A stretch of 64,000 bases of DNA, from NCBI RefSeq assembly GCF_010672455.1, contig NZ_JAAHGO010000004.1, positions 62,001 through 126,000 of the forward strand, given 5' to 3'. Position numbers and translations under genes: made by a program. Origin of the DNA: Okeania sp. SIO2C9. Lineage in GTDB: Bacteria > Cyanobacteriota > Cyanobacteriia > Cyanobacteriales > Microcoleaceae. This document shows positions 39,227-48,524 of this stretch, piece by piece; the stretch's first letter is position 1, and each line of letters starts with the position of its first letter. A model generated the notes under the pieces. That model was not told where the DNA came from and ran no database searches. It saw only the letters and a program-made list of their open reading frames with translations.

Positions 39227-39789
39227 AATTATTTTGGTCAAGGACAACAGTAGTGGGAGCATCTTGCTCCCTTGTTCATATAGCGCTGTGCGCAGCTCCG
39301 GAAGGCAACAGCTCATCTGCTCCGGAAGGGGGAATAAAAAACCGATAATATAAGATTTTAGCTATTGGACATCTCCTGCAATTTGTAAATATGCCAGCGC
39401 ACATTGCTCATATCTTGCTGCCTTGCTCATATCTTGCTGCCTTGCTCATAGCTGCCTTGCTCATATCTTGCTCCCTATAACTTTTGACTTCTAACTTCTG
39501 ACTTCTGACTTGGGGACTTCTGACTTCCCCATAGCTCCTTCTTCCTACTTCGTATAAGATAATGGCACATAACCATCATGGCTTCCCCAGTGTTTTTTTG
39601 GGGTGGTCAATCAGTTAGAATAGTTGGCTATTTCAGGTAATTGTCACAAGTCAAAATCTCATCCAAGTAATTCGGAAACTTGATTTCTGATTTTCCAGGG
39701 GGATTTTTGACCCCAATATATGCTATTCCCTATAAGCTACTAGAAAAAACTGAGTTATGAGCAATTTTAATGTGGTGCAGGAGTGAACA
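39227..39789. other. spacer upstream of the oxoamine synthase gene
   Basis: Tandem copies of GCCTTGCTCATATCTTGCT lie at about 39390-39475 and CTTCTGACTTC repeats at about 39483-39530. A sequence near 39625-39690 (TTGGCTATTTCAGGTAATT) recurs at about 168-190. I cannot place the promoter with confidence. Confidence 0.5.
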
Positions 39790-41424
39790 ATGAAACTGTT
39801 GAACCAGCTTACGAATGAGAAAGACAGCCAAAATCTGTCTTTAGCAAACAACGATCCAGACCCTGCCTTGCAAGTCCCAAAATTATCCCCGTCTACAGAA
39901 ACTATTAAGTCCTGGTTGATATCCCAATTAGCCGAAAGACTAGAACTTGATATCCATGAGATAGATATTGAGCGGGACTTTATTGATTATGGCCTTAATT
40001 CAATTGAAGTGGTCAATCTTTCTGGAGAACTAGAAAATCTCCTCGGTCGGCGACTTCCTCCGACTCTGTTATTGGATTATCCCACTATTGAGGCTTTAGC
40101 TGAATATTTAGTGGAAGATACCACCCAGGATACAGGGCCAAATATTCACAAAAAATTAGAAGATGAGGCTGAGGTCCCAACTTCTAATCCAACTATTGAA
40201 ACTGAAGAAATTCCTTTAGAATATTATAACTTCGACCTGTACCCAGAATATCTGCAACTGCAAAAGCAAATGGCAGAAATTAATGCTACAGGTATTGGTA
40301 ACCCGTTTTTTATACCTCAAGAACGGATTAATAATAATACCACAGTTATCGATGGTAGGGAATTGGTTAATTATGCCACCTACAATTATTTAGGTATGTG
40401 TGGCGACTCCTCAGTATCTAATGCCGCGAAGGAAGCTATCGATCACTATGGTACTTCTGTTTCTGCCAGTAGGTTATTATCAGGAGAAAAGCCGTTACAT
40501 CAGGAATTGGAAAGAGAAATTGCTGATTTTATTGGCGTTGAGGATAGTATTGTTTATGTCGGGGGTCATGCTACTAATGTAACTACTATTAGTCATTTGT
40601 TTGGGCAAAATGATTTAATTCTCCATGACTCTTTGAGCCATAATAGTATTTTCCAAGGTTGTTTATTATCGGGAGCAACTATTATTGCTTTTCCTCATAA
40701 TGACTGGCAAGCTTTGGATAGGTTATTGAGCGATCGCCGTCATCGTTATAAACGGATACTTATTGCTATAGAAGGTGTATATAGTACAGATGGTGATATT
40801 CCAGATTTACCGAAATTTATTGAGATTAAACAACGTTACAAAGCTTTTCTGATGGTAGATGAGGCTCATTCTATCGGTACCATTGGCAAGCATGGTAGGG
40901 GTATTAGTGAGTATTTTGGGGTCAACCCCAATGATATTGATTTATGGATGGGTACTTTAAGTAAATCTTTTGCTAGTTGTGGTGGTTATATTGCTGGTAG
41001 CAAAGCATTAGTAGAATATCTTAAATATACTTCCCCAGGATTTGTCTATAGTGTCGGTATTTCCCCACCAGATGCAGCATCAGTATTAGCAGCTATTCGT
41101 TTGTTGAAGGCGGAACCTGAAAGGGTTACACAATTGCAAGAAAGGTCTCAACTATTTTTGGAGTCTGCTCGCGAACTAGGTTTGAATACTGGTATGAGTA
41201 AAGACTCTCCAGTGATACCTATTATTGTGGGTGAGTCTATTAAGTCTGTACTATTATCCCAAAATTTATTTAAGCGGGGAATTAATGTACCGTTTATGTT
41301 TTATCCTTCTGTGCCACACAATGCAGCTAGACTGCGCTTTTTTATTACCTGTAATCATACAGAGGAGCAAATTCGCTTCACTGTAGATGCTCTTGCGGAA
41401 GAGCTGAGGAAGATAGATATTTAG
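39790..41424 (+). CDS. acyl carrier protein fused to alpha-oxoamine synthase
   Basis: The 544-residue product has two parts. Residues about 35-110 are an acyl carrier domain with DYGLNSIEVVNLSG, where Ser71 takes the phosphopantetheine arm. After a Glu/Thr-rich linker, residues about 140-544 are a PLP-dependent oxoamine synthase: NYATYNYLG, SGEKPLHQELE, DSLSHNS, DEAHSIG and GTLSKSFASCGG with the PLP lysine at Lys392. The family (serine palmitoyltransferase, KBL, AONS, CqsA) joins an acyl thioester to an amino acid with loss of CO2. The DEAHSIG motif is closer to serine palmitoyltransferase-type enzymes than to AONS. The carrier domain in cis would bind the acyl chain supplied by the upstream FAAL. 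Confidence 0.88.
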   Translation: MKLLNQLTNEKDSQNLSLANNDPDPALQVPKLSPSTETIKSWLISQLAERLELDIHEIDIERDFIDYGLNSIEVVNLSGELENLLGRRLPPTLLLDYPTIEALAEYLVEDTTQDTGPNIHKKLEDEAEVPTSNPTIETEEIPLEYYNFDLYPEYLQLQKQMAEINATGIGNPFFIPQERINNNTTVIDGRELVNYATYNYLGMCGDSSVSNAAKEAIDHYGTSVSASRLLSGEKPLHQELEREIADFIGVEDSIVYVGGHATNVTTISHLFGQNDLILHDSLSHNSIFQGCLLSGATIIAFPHNDWQALDRLLSDRRHRYKRILIAIEGVYSTDGDIPDLPKFIEIKQRYKAFLMVDEAHSIGTIGKHGRGISEYFGVNPNDIDLWMGTLSKSFASCGGYIAGSKALVEYLKYTSPGFVYSVGISPPDAASVLAAIRLLKAEPERVTQLQERSQLFLESARELGLNTGMSKDSPVIPIIVGESIKSVLLSQNLFKRGINVPFMFYPSVPHNAARLRFFITCNHTEEQIRFTVDALAEELRKIDI

Positions 41425-41498
41425 TAGATAATGGCTAATAGCTAATCATAAATAATACAATTAGCTATTAGCTATTCGGATTGACAAATCAAAGTGAT

Positions 41499-42920
41499 TT
41501 AGCAAAGCAGTTGAGGAATATTTTGATCTCGATCTGTTGACTCAAATTGTTGATTATTTTTGATTATCTGCCCCAAAATTTTTGCCATAATATCAGGTTG
41601 AAACAGAATTTTTGGAGGTTGAGTCAGTTGCATGACTGTTATATATTTTTGATAAACTTCCGGGTGCTCTACTGAAAGTCGCAATACCTGGTCTAAATAT
41701 TTCTGTATTAATCTTGTCATCCAGTCTGGTTTAGCACCTTCTGTACCTGGCCAACGTAAGTCTTCCGCAGTTGCCATTAACCAAGGCATAGAATTTACTT
41801 GAGCAAGTTGCTTCTGGAAATACTTGCTTAAACCTTTAAGACTGGGATTACTTTGCAAGCACTGGTCGAGAGCGATCGCTCCCAAAGCAGCTACAGTCAT
41901 ACCTTGACCATAAACAGGATTAAAGCAACATACTGCATCACCTATAGCAACAATACCATCTGGTAGTCTTGATAATTGCTCGTAATGACTGAGGCGATTT
42001 TCTGTACGTCGGTATCCATAGACAGGGGAAATGGGTTGAGCATCTTTAATAAATTCGTAGACAATGGGATTTCGCAAACTACGGGCAAATTCTAGGAAAC
42101 CAACTTCATCAGTAGGAGGATAATCTTTGTTGATACCATAAAGAGTAGTCACCCAAAAATTGTTTTCCACCGAATAAATTATCCCCGCACGTTGATCATT
42201 GGGTGGCTTTGTTGCTACTGCTAATACTTTCCAATCTGTCTGAAAACCCTCTGGGCACTTATACCATCGACTACTATAGCCCAAAAAAGAATTTATTACT
42301 GTTTCTTCAGGAGCTTGATAACCTAAAGCAGTTAACCATTTAGGTAGAGAGGAATTTCGCCCACTAGTATCAACAACTAAGTCAGCAGTTAAATCTTGTT
42401 CGTGAGAATTTGACTTTATTCGTACTCCTGTCACTCTGGAGTTACTAACGTTGCTGAGTAAGTTTTTTACCTGAGTGCTTTCTAGGAATTGCACGCTGTA
42501 ATCAGCAGTTAATTGACGGCGTATTCCCCACTCTAATAGATGGCGACTACAAAGACAACTTTTTATATCGGAACGAAACCGAGGTTGCCAACCAAATAAA
42601 TTATACCATGGAAATTCTGCTGCCCAATCAATTTTTAGGGAACCAGAAGTTTCCAAATCTTCGACTAAACCAGGAAACAGTTGCTCTAAAATTTGTTGAC
42701 CTTTGGATAATAGTACATGGACATGATGGCTTTGAGCTACTCCTGGCCGAAATTGGGGATGTTCGGGAAAGCGATCGCGTTCTACTATTGTTACTTGCTG
42801 AAAATGGTTTGTTAATACTCGTCCTGCTAATAACCCTGCGATACTACCACCAATTACTATTGCATGGTTACCTTTTTTAGGTTGTTGCTGTGAAATATTT
42901 ATTTTGTCTGAGTTGATCAT
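41499..42920 (-). CDS. FAD-dependent oxidoreductase/epoxidase-like
   Basis: From the ATG at 42920 the product has 473 residues; a TTG nine codons upstream is the only other start. Motifs are HAIVIGGSIAGLLAGRVL (FAD Rossmann), DTSGRNSSLPKW and the GDAVCCFNPVYGQGMTVAALG block that binds ribityl phosphate. The family includes halogenase-like and polyether-epoxidase-like flavoenzymes; lack of an obvious WxWxIP motif argues against a tryptophan halogenase. It converges on the oxoamine synthase gene with only 74 bp between, so a role in the same pathway (hydroxylation or desaturation of the lipid) is possible. Confidence 0.8.
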   Translation of the reverse strand: MINSDKINISQQQPKKGNHAIVIGGSIAGLLAGRVLTNHFQQVTIVERDRFPEHPQFRPGVAQSHHVHVLLSKGQQILEQLFPGLVEDLETSGSLKIDWAAEFPWYNLFGWQPRFRSDIKSCLCSRHLLEWGIRRQLTADYSVQFLESTQVKNLLSNVSNSRVTGVRIKSNSHEQDLTADLVVDTSGRNSSLPKWLTALGYQAPEETVINSFLGYSSRWYKCPEGFQTDWKVLAVATKPPNDQRAGIIYSVENNFWVTTLYGINKDYPPTDEVGFLEFARSLRNPIVYEFIKDAQPISPVYGYRRTENRLSHYEQLSRLPDGIVAIGDAVCCFNPVYGQGMTVAALGAIALDQCLQSNPSLKGLSKYFQKQLAQVNSMPWLMATAEDLRWPGTEGAKPDWMTRLIQKYLDQVLRLSVEHPEVYQKYITVMQLTQPPKILFQPDIMAKILGQIIKNNQQFESTDRDQNIPQLLC

Positions 42921-43237
42921 TATTTTTTTATAAAATTTACAGTGCAATTCATCTACAGCGCTACGCTCTAGGGAACAGGGAACAGGGAACAGGGAACAGT
43001 AGACTCTGAAAGAGTTCCAAGATTGAGAAATGTCCTAACTAATATGCGTAGTACTCTTTACTAGCACAAAATTCGGCGTTGGGTAGGGAGTAGGGACGTT
43101 GCATGCAACGTCCCTACAGAGTATAAAAATGCTTTTGGGTTTCCGTACTAACTGTAGTCTATCTATCTCAAAAGCGCTATAAAATTTAGACAACGCCAGA
43201 TTTTTCCTTCTTTCTTCTTCCTTCTTCCTTCTTCCTT
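42921..43237. other. spacer with GGGAACA repeats and a GTAGGGACG palindrome
   Basis: About four tandem GGGAACA units lie at 42971-42998. A GTAGGGACGTTGCATGCAAC palindrome lies at 43089-43118. A CTTCTTCCTTCTTCC run sits directly before the next gene end at 43207-43238. Confidence 0.6.
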
Positions 43238-44593
43238 CTAAATTATCTCATCATTTTGCAGAGTCTGATTTCTAATTCTTGTTGGTAAAGATAAGAAACT
43301 CCAGGCAGATTTTTCTTCAATTTCATTAGTTGGCGGAGCAAGCACAATTAAACCATCAGGAATACATTTAATCTCAACTGGAGTAGTGCCAATAATTTCA
43401 CCGTCAAGTACAACTTTTTGCGGTGGTTCTGTACTAACTTTTACCTGCTTTGTTCGCAAACCAATAGTATCTTGATGTTGAGCAGGAGTTTTAAATATAG
43501 CTGACCCGAACATTCTAACTACAGTGTTAACAGCTTGCAGTCTACTATTGGAGGTAATAATCATTACTTCTAATAAACCATCATTCATAATTACTTCTCC
43601 CAAACCTTGAGCTAAAACTGATGTTGGTGGTGCTGCATTGGCAATAGTTATTGCTCCTGCTTCAAAAGTTTTGGTAACACCGTCAATTTCTATTTCAACA
43701 TCAAAAAGTTGTTGTTCGTTTAATTGTTGCCAACCTGCCATCATATAGGCAAGCACTCCCCAACGATTTTTTGCTTCTCGATCTGCTCTCTCTACAGTTT
43801 CTGCTTCATACCCCACTCCTGCTAATAAAATCATGGTACGCTCATTGCACTGACCAACATCTATTGTACGAATTTTGCCTGCTAATATGACATCACAAGC
43901 ACTTCTAATTGGTGTAATGCCGGGAATTCCTAAAGCCATCGCAAAAGCATTGGCAGTACCTCTAGGAATTACACCGAGAGGAATACCTGTATTGACTAAT
44001 TCTCCAGCAACGGCAGAAACAGTGCCATCACCGCCAGAAGCAATAATGATATCTGCTTGTTTAGCGATCGCTACTTTTGTCAATTCTTCTGCTGTTTGCT
44101 CTATAGTGGTTTCGTGTATATGTAAATGCAGATGAGGTTCGAGAAGTGACTTAATTAATGATAATTCTTGTTGAGTATTGCCCTGGCCAGATATAGGGTT
44201 GAATATGAGGTGGGCAACAGTAGCTTGAATGAAACTATTAATAATTGCTTCGGCAGTGGCAATATTAATTGCAATGGGAACATTATGTACCTGACAAATA
44301 CGCAGTAATAATTTGAGGTCTGGTTCATAAGATTGAGAAAATAGGTAGTCTACTAAACAAATAACAGCAATAATATTTCCTGTGGCTATTTCTGCTGCTA
44401 TTTGAGTATCTCCTCCCAAGGAAATTGGTAATACAGAGTTTATTTCTATAGCTGCTTCTTGTAAAAGATATTGAGCAGTGTCTTCTGGTGCAACTAATTT
44501 ATAGCGAGATAGCACAACTTGATGTTTTTTGACAAATTCAACTAAGTTGTCTTTTTTGCTGTCATAAGCAAGTAAAGCAATAGTATTTGCCAT
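43238..44593 (-). CDS. methylglyoxal synthase/diacylglycerol-kinase-like fusion
   Basis: The product has 451 residues. Residues 1-120 resemble methylglyoxal synthase (IALLAYDSKKDNLVEFV and LGGDTQIAAEI, with the conserved GGDxQ, where Asp is catalytic). Residues about 125-430 are a DAGK_cat/YegS-type lipid kinase: FNPISGQGN, ASGGDGTVSAVAGELV, PRGTANAFAMALGIP and DGLLEVMII. The fusion is known in cyanobacteria. The kinase part would phosphorylate a lipid such as diacylglycerol, or a sphingoid-like base. That is notable beside a possible aminolipid cluster, though linkage may be chance. The synthase part would turn dihydroxyacetone phosphate into methylglyoxal. Confidence 0.85.
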   Translation of the reverse strand: MANTIALLAYDSKKDNLVEFVKKHQVVLSRYKLVAPEDTAQYLLQEAAIEINSVLPISLGGDTQIAAEIATGNIIAVICLVDYLFSQSYEPDLKLLLRICQVHNVPIAINIATAEAIINSFIQATVAHLIFNPISGQGNTQQELSLIKSLLEPHLHLHIHETTIEQTAEELTKVAIAKQADIIIASGGDGTVSAVAGELVNTGIPLGVIPRGTANAFAMALGIPGITPIRSACDVILAGKIRTIDVGQCNERTMILLAGVGYEAETVERADREAKNRWGVLAYMMAGWQQLNEQQLFDVEIEIDGVTKTFEAGAITIANAAPPTSVLAQGLGEVIMNDGLLEVMIITSNSRLQAVNTVVRMFGSAIFKTPAQHQDTIGLRTKQVKVSTEPPQKVVLDGEIIGTTPVEIKCIPDGLIVLAPPTNEIEEKSAWSFLSLPTRIRNQTLQNDEII

Positions 44594-44628
44594 AATTTTT
44601 TTCCCGGAATTGATCTACTATTTATCAG

Positions 44629-45349
44629 TTATTTTATATTATTTTCAATGACTTTACCTGAACTAGAAAATGCCACAGCTTGGCTTCCTGATGTACCAAG
44701 CATTATTGCTTCAACTATTGGTTCATTTACTTGTTTTTCTGCTACCCATTCTACTAAAAAGTTAGCTCCATAACCGCCAGTTGTGTCTTTTTGTTCTAAG
44801 TAAAAATCCCGTGAAACTAAAGGACTTAATTTTAATGGATTTTGCAGATATTGTTTAACCAATTTTCCATCTGTATCATAATATTTTACCGCAGTAATAA
44901 TTATAGCATTTTCTAGGTCAGTATTCCGAAATACTTAGAGTTGCTGATAAATTATAAATTCGTTGTTGATTAGCGTAATATACATGAGAATATATAGGAA
45001 CATAAATAATCTGTCCTGTAGCTAGTTCTAGATTTTCTGTGAGGATAATTTCTGTGTCTTGGGGAGATGAAGAATTAACAGCTATAGCAGTATTATTCTG
45101 AGTTGATTGAGTTAGTGGTTGTTGGACAATCTCCGCAGAAGTACAAGACCAAAGTAATGTTATATCATGTCCGGTAGCATCGGTCTTGTATAGTAAATAG
45201 CCAACATCTCCGGAAGGCAACAGCTCCGGAAGGCAAGAAAAAAACTTAAATTTCCTGTAGATATCCACGCTAACTTTTACACAAACGATTGCCTTCGGAC
45301 ATGATATTATGCCAATTGTGAGGACAATACACTGCAATATTTGTTTCAT
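44629..45349 (-). pseudogene. DUF3124-like lipoprotein gene, MITE in signal peptide and a frameshift
   Basis: The frame starts MKQILQCIVLTIG at 45349. It is interrupted by the 144-bp element 45163-45306 (plus 3-bp duplication, total 147, so the frame stays open) and continues as TLLWSCTSAEIV, a lipobox ending in Cys. Then YVPIYSHVYYANQQRIYNLS follows, as in DUF3124 proteins. After TLSI one extra T shifts the frame; the rest reads RNTDLENAIIITAVKYYDTD and joins 44862-44629, which ends VEAIMLGTSGSQ. The protein would be a membrane-attached lipoprotein of unknown role. With both lesions it is very likely dead. Confidence 0.85.
45163..45306. mobile_element. TATCATG-ended MITE type A inside a signal-peptide coding region
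   Basis: TATCATGTCCGGTAGCATCG at one end, ATTGCCTTCGGACATGATA at the other, flanked by TTA at 45160-45162 and 45307-45309. Removing the element and one TTA restores a normal lipoprotein signal. Nearly identical end segments are at 54112-54254 and 58012-58260. Confidence 0.85.
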
Positions 45350-45634
45350 TTTGCTTGTCAATATTTAGTGAGATAAATCAGTTAAATTTACTATTAGACA
45401 TCTCCAGAAAAGAGGGAATAGGGAATTGGGGTATAGACAGATACGTAGAAAATAGGACACGATGTAAAGTTTTGTTAAATCTACCATGTATATACTAAGA
45501 AAAGAAAACTTAACCTAGTGGACTGTTTCAGCTAAAACTGTGCACTCTTATTTTTGTTTATAGGTGTCTTTTTCTCCCCACCCTCCCCACACTTCCCACC
45601 CTCCCCACACTCCCCATCTAACGCACCATTTAAG

Positions 45635-45874
45635 ATGAAACAATCCACTAGCATCCCCATGAATCAATACTCAGGAATCAAACAAAAATCTCAAAGGCGA
45701 CTCCACAACGAAGACGGAAAATTTGCCCCCGACTACTCAGGAGAAGTAAAAAGACTCACAACAATGAGACTAACAGATACAGCTTGGGAATTATTAGCAG
45801 AAATCGCTCTCAAAAACCAAATTACTAGAACCGAAGTTATTGAAATGTTTGTCAGAGGAGAAGAGCTATATTAA
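45635..45874 (+). CDS. small ribbon-helix-helix-like protein
   Basis: From the ATG at 45635 the product has 79 residues; an ATG at 45659 is an alternative. The second half, VKRLTTMRLTDTAWELLAEIAL followed by QITRTEVIEMFVRG, has the strand-helix-helix pattern of ribbon-helix-helix DNA-binding proteins. The N-terminal part is Gln/Lys/Arg-rich. An upstream in-frame extension is a CCCTCCCCACACTCCCC repeat and is left out. It may be a transcriptional regulator or an orphan antitoxin-like protein. Its stop overlaps the end of a convergent transposase remnant. Confidence 0.6.
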   Translation: MKQSTSIPMNQYSGIKQKSQRRLHNEDGKFAPDYSGEVKRLTTMRLTDTAWELLAEIALKNQITRTEVIEMFVRGEELY

Positions 45875-45983
45875 AGATCGAAAATCACCCTGTCATCCAA
45901 AGCATCAGGAACTTGCTCCAAATCAACAAAATAATCACCAAACCGCGTAATATGAGCAGTCAAATAAGGACTCATCGAAGGTG
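45871..45983 (-). pseudogene. C-terminal scrap resembling a Tn3-family transposase
   Basis: The minus strand reads MSPYLTAHITRFGDYFVDLE before a TAA at 45871. Tn3-type transposases end in a similar SPY..xHI.RFG.Y.LDL segment. Only about 37 codons remain; a direct repeat starts where the similarity ends. The assignment is from a short motif and is tentative. Confidence 0.4.
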
Positions 45984-46515
45984 GTTGAAAGCTTTATAAA
46001 ACAATACTTTCGGAAGCTATATTGATTCCGAGCGCGTACAATAAATATGACTGCAATGAAAGTTACTGTATTTTAAACACTCGTTGAGCTGATCAATTAT
46101 CGGAGCGAACATCAATCCAATCATACCGCATATATCTTTCTAGAAGAAGCAGAAACAGAATCTCATCAACTCACCTATAAAGTATATTAAAAAAATGAAA
46201 ATTGAAGGTGCTTGAAAGCTTTATAAGACAATGCTTTCGGAAGTCATGTTGATTCCGAGCGCGTACAATAAACCCGTTTTGCACAGTCTTACCTAGAATA
46301 AATCATGTAGCAACTTGCATAACCTCTTGTAAGTTGGAAATATGTACTGACAGGCGAAGATTGAAGGATTAAAAAACTATCAATTTTCTCGCTTTACTGC
46401 CTTCCCTAGAATAAATAATGTAGCAATTTGCATAACCTCTTGTAAGTTGGAAATATGTACTGGCAAGCGAAAATTGAAGGATTAAAAAACTATCAATTTT
46501 CTCGCTTTACTGCCG
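45980..46515. repeat. two sets of direct repeats upstream of RTX gene
   Basis: Set 1: about 70 bp with TTGAAAGCTTTATAA and GATTCCGAGCGCGTACAATA at 45980-46050 and 46208-46280. Set 2: about 110 bp starting CCTAGAATAAAT, with TAACCTCTTGTAAGTTGGAA, at 46292-46402 and 46405-46514, almost identical and in tandem. Set 2 ends about 45 bp before the start codon of the RTX gene. No coding content is seen. Confidence 0.8.
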
Positions 46516-46560
46516 TGCGCTTTCTAGAACTTAAGTAATTCCATTTCACAGAAATCAACT

Positions 46561-48380
46561 ATGGCTGCAATTAACAACTTACCAGAAAACTTTGAGGTCG
46601 AAGGAGACGTAACCAATTTATATATTGGAGATTTTAATGGGGATGGGTTAGATGATTTCCTCCGTCAAGAAAAGGGACGAAGAGATAATGATAATAATAA
46701 TACGGCTAACATCTTTTTCTCTAATAGCGATGGTACTTTTACCAAGTTTGATTTACCAGAAAACTTTGAGGTCGAAGGAGACCTGACCAATATAAGTGTT
46801 GGAGATTTTAATGGAGATGGATTAGATGATTTCCTCCGTCAAGAAAAGGGACGAAGAGATAATGATAATAATAATAAGGAAAGATTGATGGGTTTGATAT
46901 TACTATTAACGACGACGCGAGTATCACCGTAACAGATATCGAGACAAGTGACGGGGACGAAGGAACTGATACCCTGACTAATATTTCTCAGTTAGTCTTC
47001 GGTGGTAACACGCGCCTGGGCCCTAATGACGTTAGAAGTACGGTTTTGGGTATTGCAGGAGTGCATGAAAGCACTGACAATACCGATACTTCCACTTCTA
47101 TTGTTGGTGGCAGTGCCGCAGCAACTAACTTCGTTATCGACATTGAAGGTACAACTGGTTTGGGCTTAGATTTTGATACCAGTAAACTAGCAAGTTTTAT
47201 CAACGACATTACCCTACCAGACCAAGATATTGAAGATGCCAGATTAGCCAACAATCTTCTTTTGGATGCTGCTGGAGGTCTAGCTGGTGCTATTCCTATA
47301 TTTGGAGCCGCGGCATCAACAGCTATTGCAATGCAACAAACCTTATCAAACTATGCCTTTGATTTGCTGCAAGTAGAGGCGCAAAAACAGGCGGCCATTG
47401 ATGCTGTCAATAATCCTGACTACAATACAGAAGCTTGGGGAACTATTACCCAAACTAACCGGGATTTAGTGCTCATCGAAGATTTCCAAATTGGTGTAGA
47501 TAACATATTCTTACCTTCAGTATCGAGTGTTGCCAATGTTGGTTATGCCATCAAATCAGGAATATTAAACAATCAAAATGGTGTTTTTATCGAGGCACAA
47601 ATAGGTACTGAAAACTCCAATCTTGTCTTCATTGAGAATAACTATGGAAGTCTGAATAACACAGATTTTACCGACCAAATCACCAATCTCTTGACAAGTT
47701 CGGGAAATAGCAATACTGATTCTGGCTCAATTATTAGCACTTTTAATCAAACACCCATTACAGTACAACCACTTAATTCTGGTCTGAATTTTGAAATTGG
47801 AACTTTTGCAGGAGATCATATTATTGGCGAGCAGCGAGCTGTGGGGCGGAGTGCACCTGGTTCCTTTGAATTGGTTGGCTTATTTGGTGACGATTTGATT
47901 CAAGGTAGTACGGAAAATGATTTTCTCAACGGTGGTTTTAATTCTGCAACACCTACCTTTGCTGACATTACCTACGAAGATGATGGATTCGACATTTTAC
48001 AAGGAGGTAAAGGTGACGATGAACTTAGGGGTGGAACTGGCAACGATACCCTTGATGGTGGGGGATTGATCTACGATGACAATATCAATGTAACAGGTGT
48101 TATTGTTGATGATGGTAGCGATATCTTAATAGGTGGTTCGGGGAATGACACTTTTATATTTAACACCCCCTCAACTGGAATTGACATCATTACGGACTTT
48201 ACTGTATTGGTTGATAAAATTCAAATTAACCAAGTTGAGTTCGGAGCGACGGATAAAAGTGAATTCTCCTTTGACCAAACCAATGGTGCTTTATCGTTTG
48301 GTTCTCAGCAAATTGCTACTTTAGCAAACTTTGATGAGTTACAGAACTTTGATGTTAACCGCGATATTCAGTTTGTTTAA
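46561..48380 (+). pseudogene. VCBS/RTX calcium-binding secreted protein, frameshifted
   Basis: The first frame (46561 to about 46875) encodes two near-identical units with GDFNGDGLDDFLRQEKGRRD, a FG-GAP/VCBS-type calcium loop. Near 46870-46882, at a run of GATAATAATAATAA, the frame must change to follow the protein. It goes on as DGFDITINDDASITVTDIET, then an open 444-codon part to 48380 with GDDELRGGTGNDTLDGGG and GGSGNDTFIF, RTX nonapeptide repeats typical of type I secreted proteins. No signal peptide is seen, as expected for type I secretion. The break could be fixed decay or slippage at the microsatellite. Confidence 0.8.
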
Positions 48381-48524
48381 GTAGGCCACTTTCAAGACTT
48401 ATAGCCCACATTCCACATTTCAAGGTGTAACTTTTATGTTACACCTCATTCATTAAAAATTATCAAAACAAAACACCTTAATGGGACTTAAACGAGAAAA
48501 AGAGTCAAAACCGAGTATAATCTT
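48381..48524. terminator. possible stem after RTX gene
   Basis: AAGGTGTAACTTTTATGTTACACCTCATT at about 48421-48449 forms a GGTGTAAC/GTTACACC stem-loop 40 bp after the RTX stop. It has a T-poor tail, so it could be a weak terminator. Confidence 0.5.
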
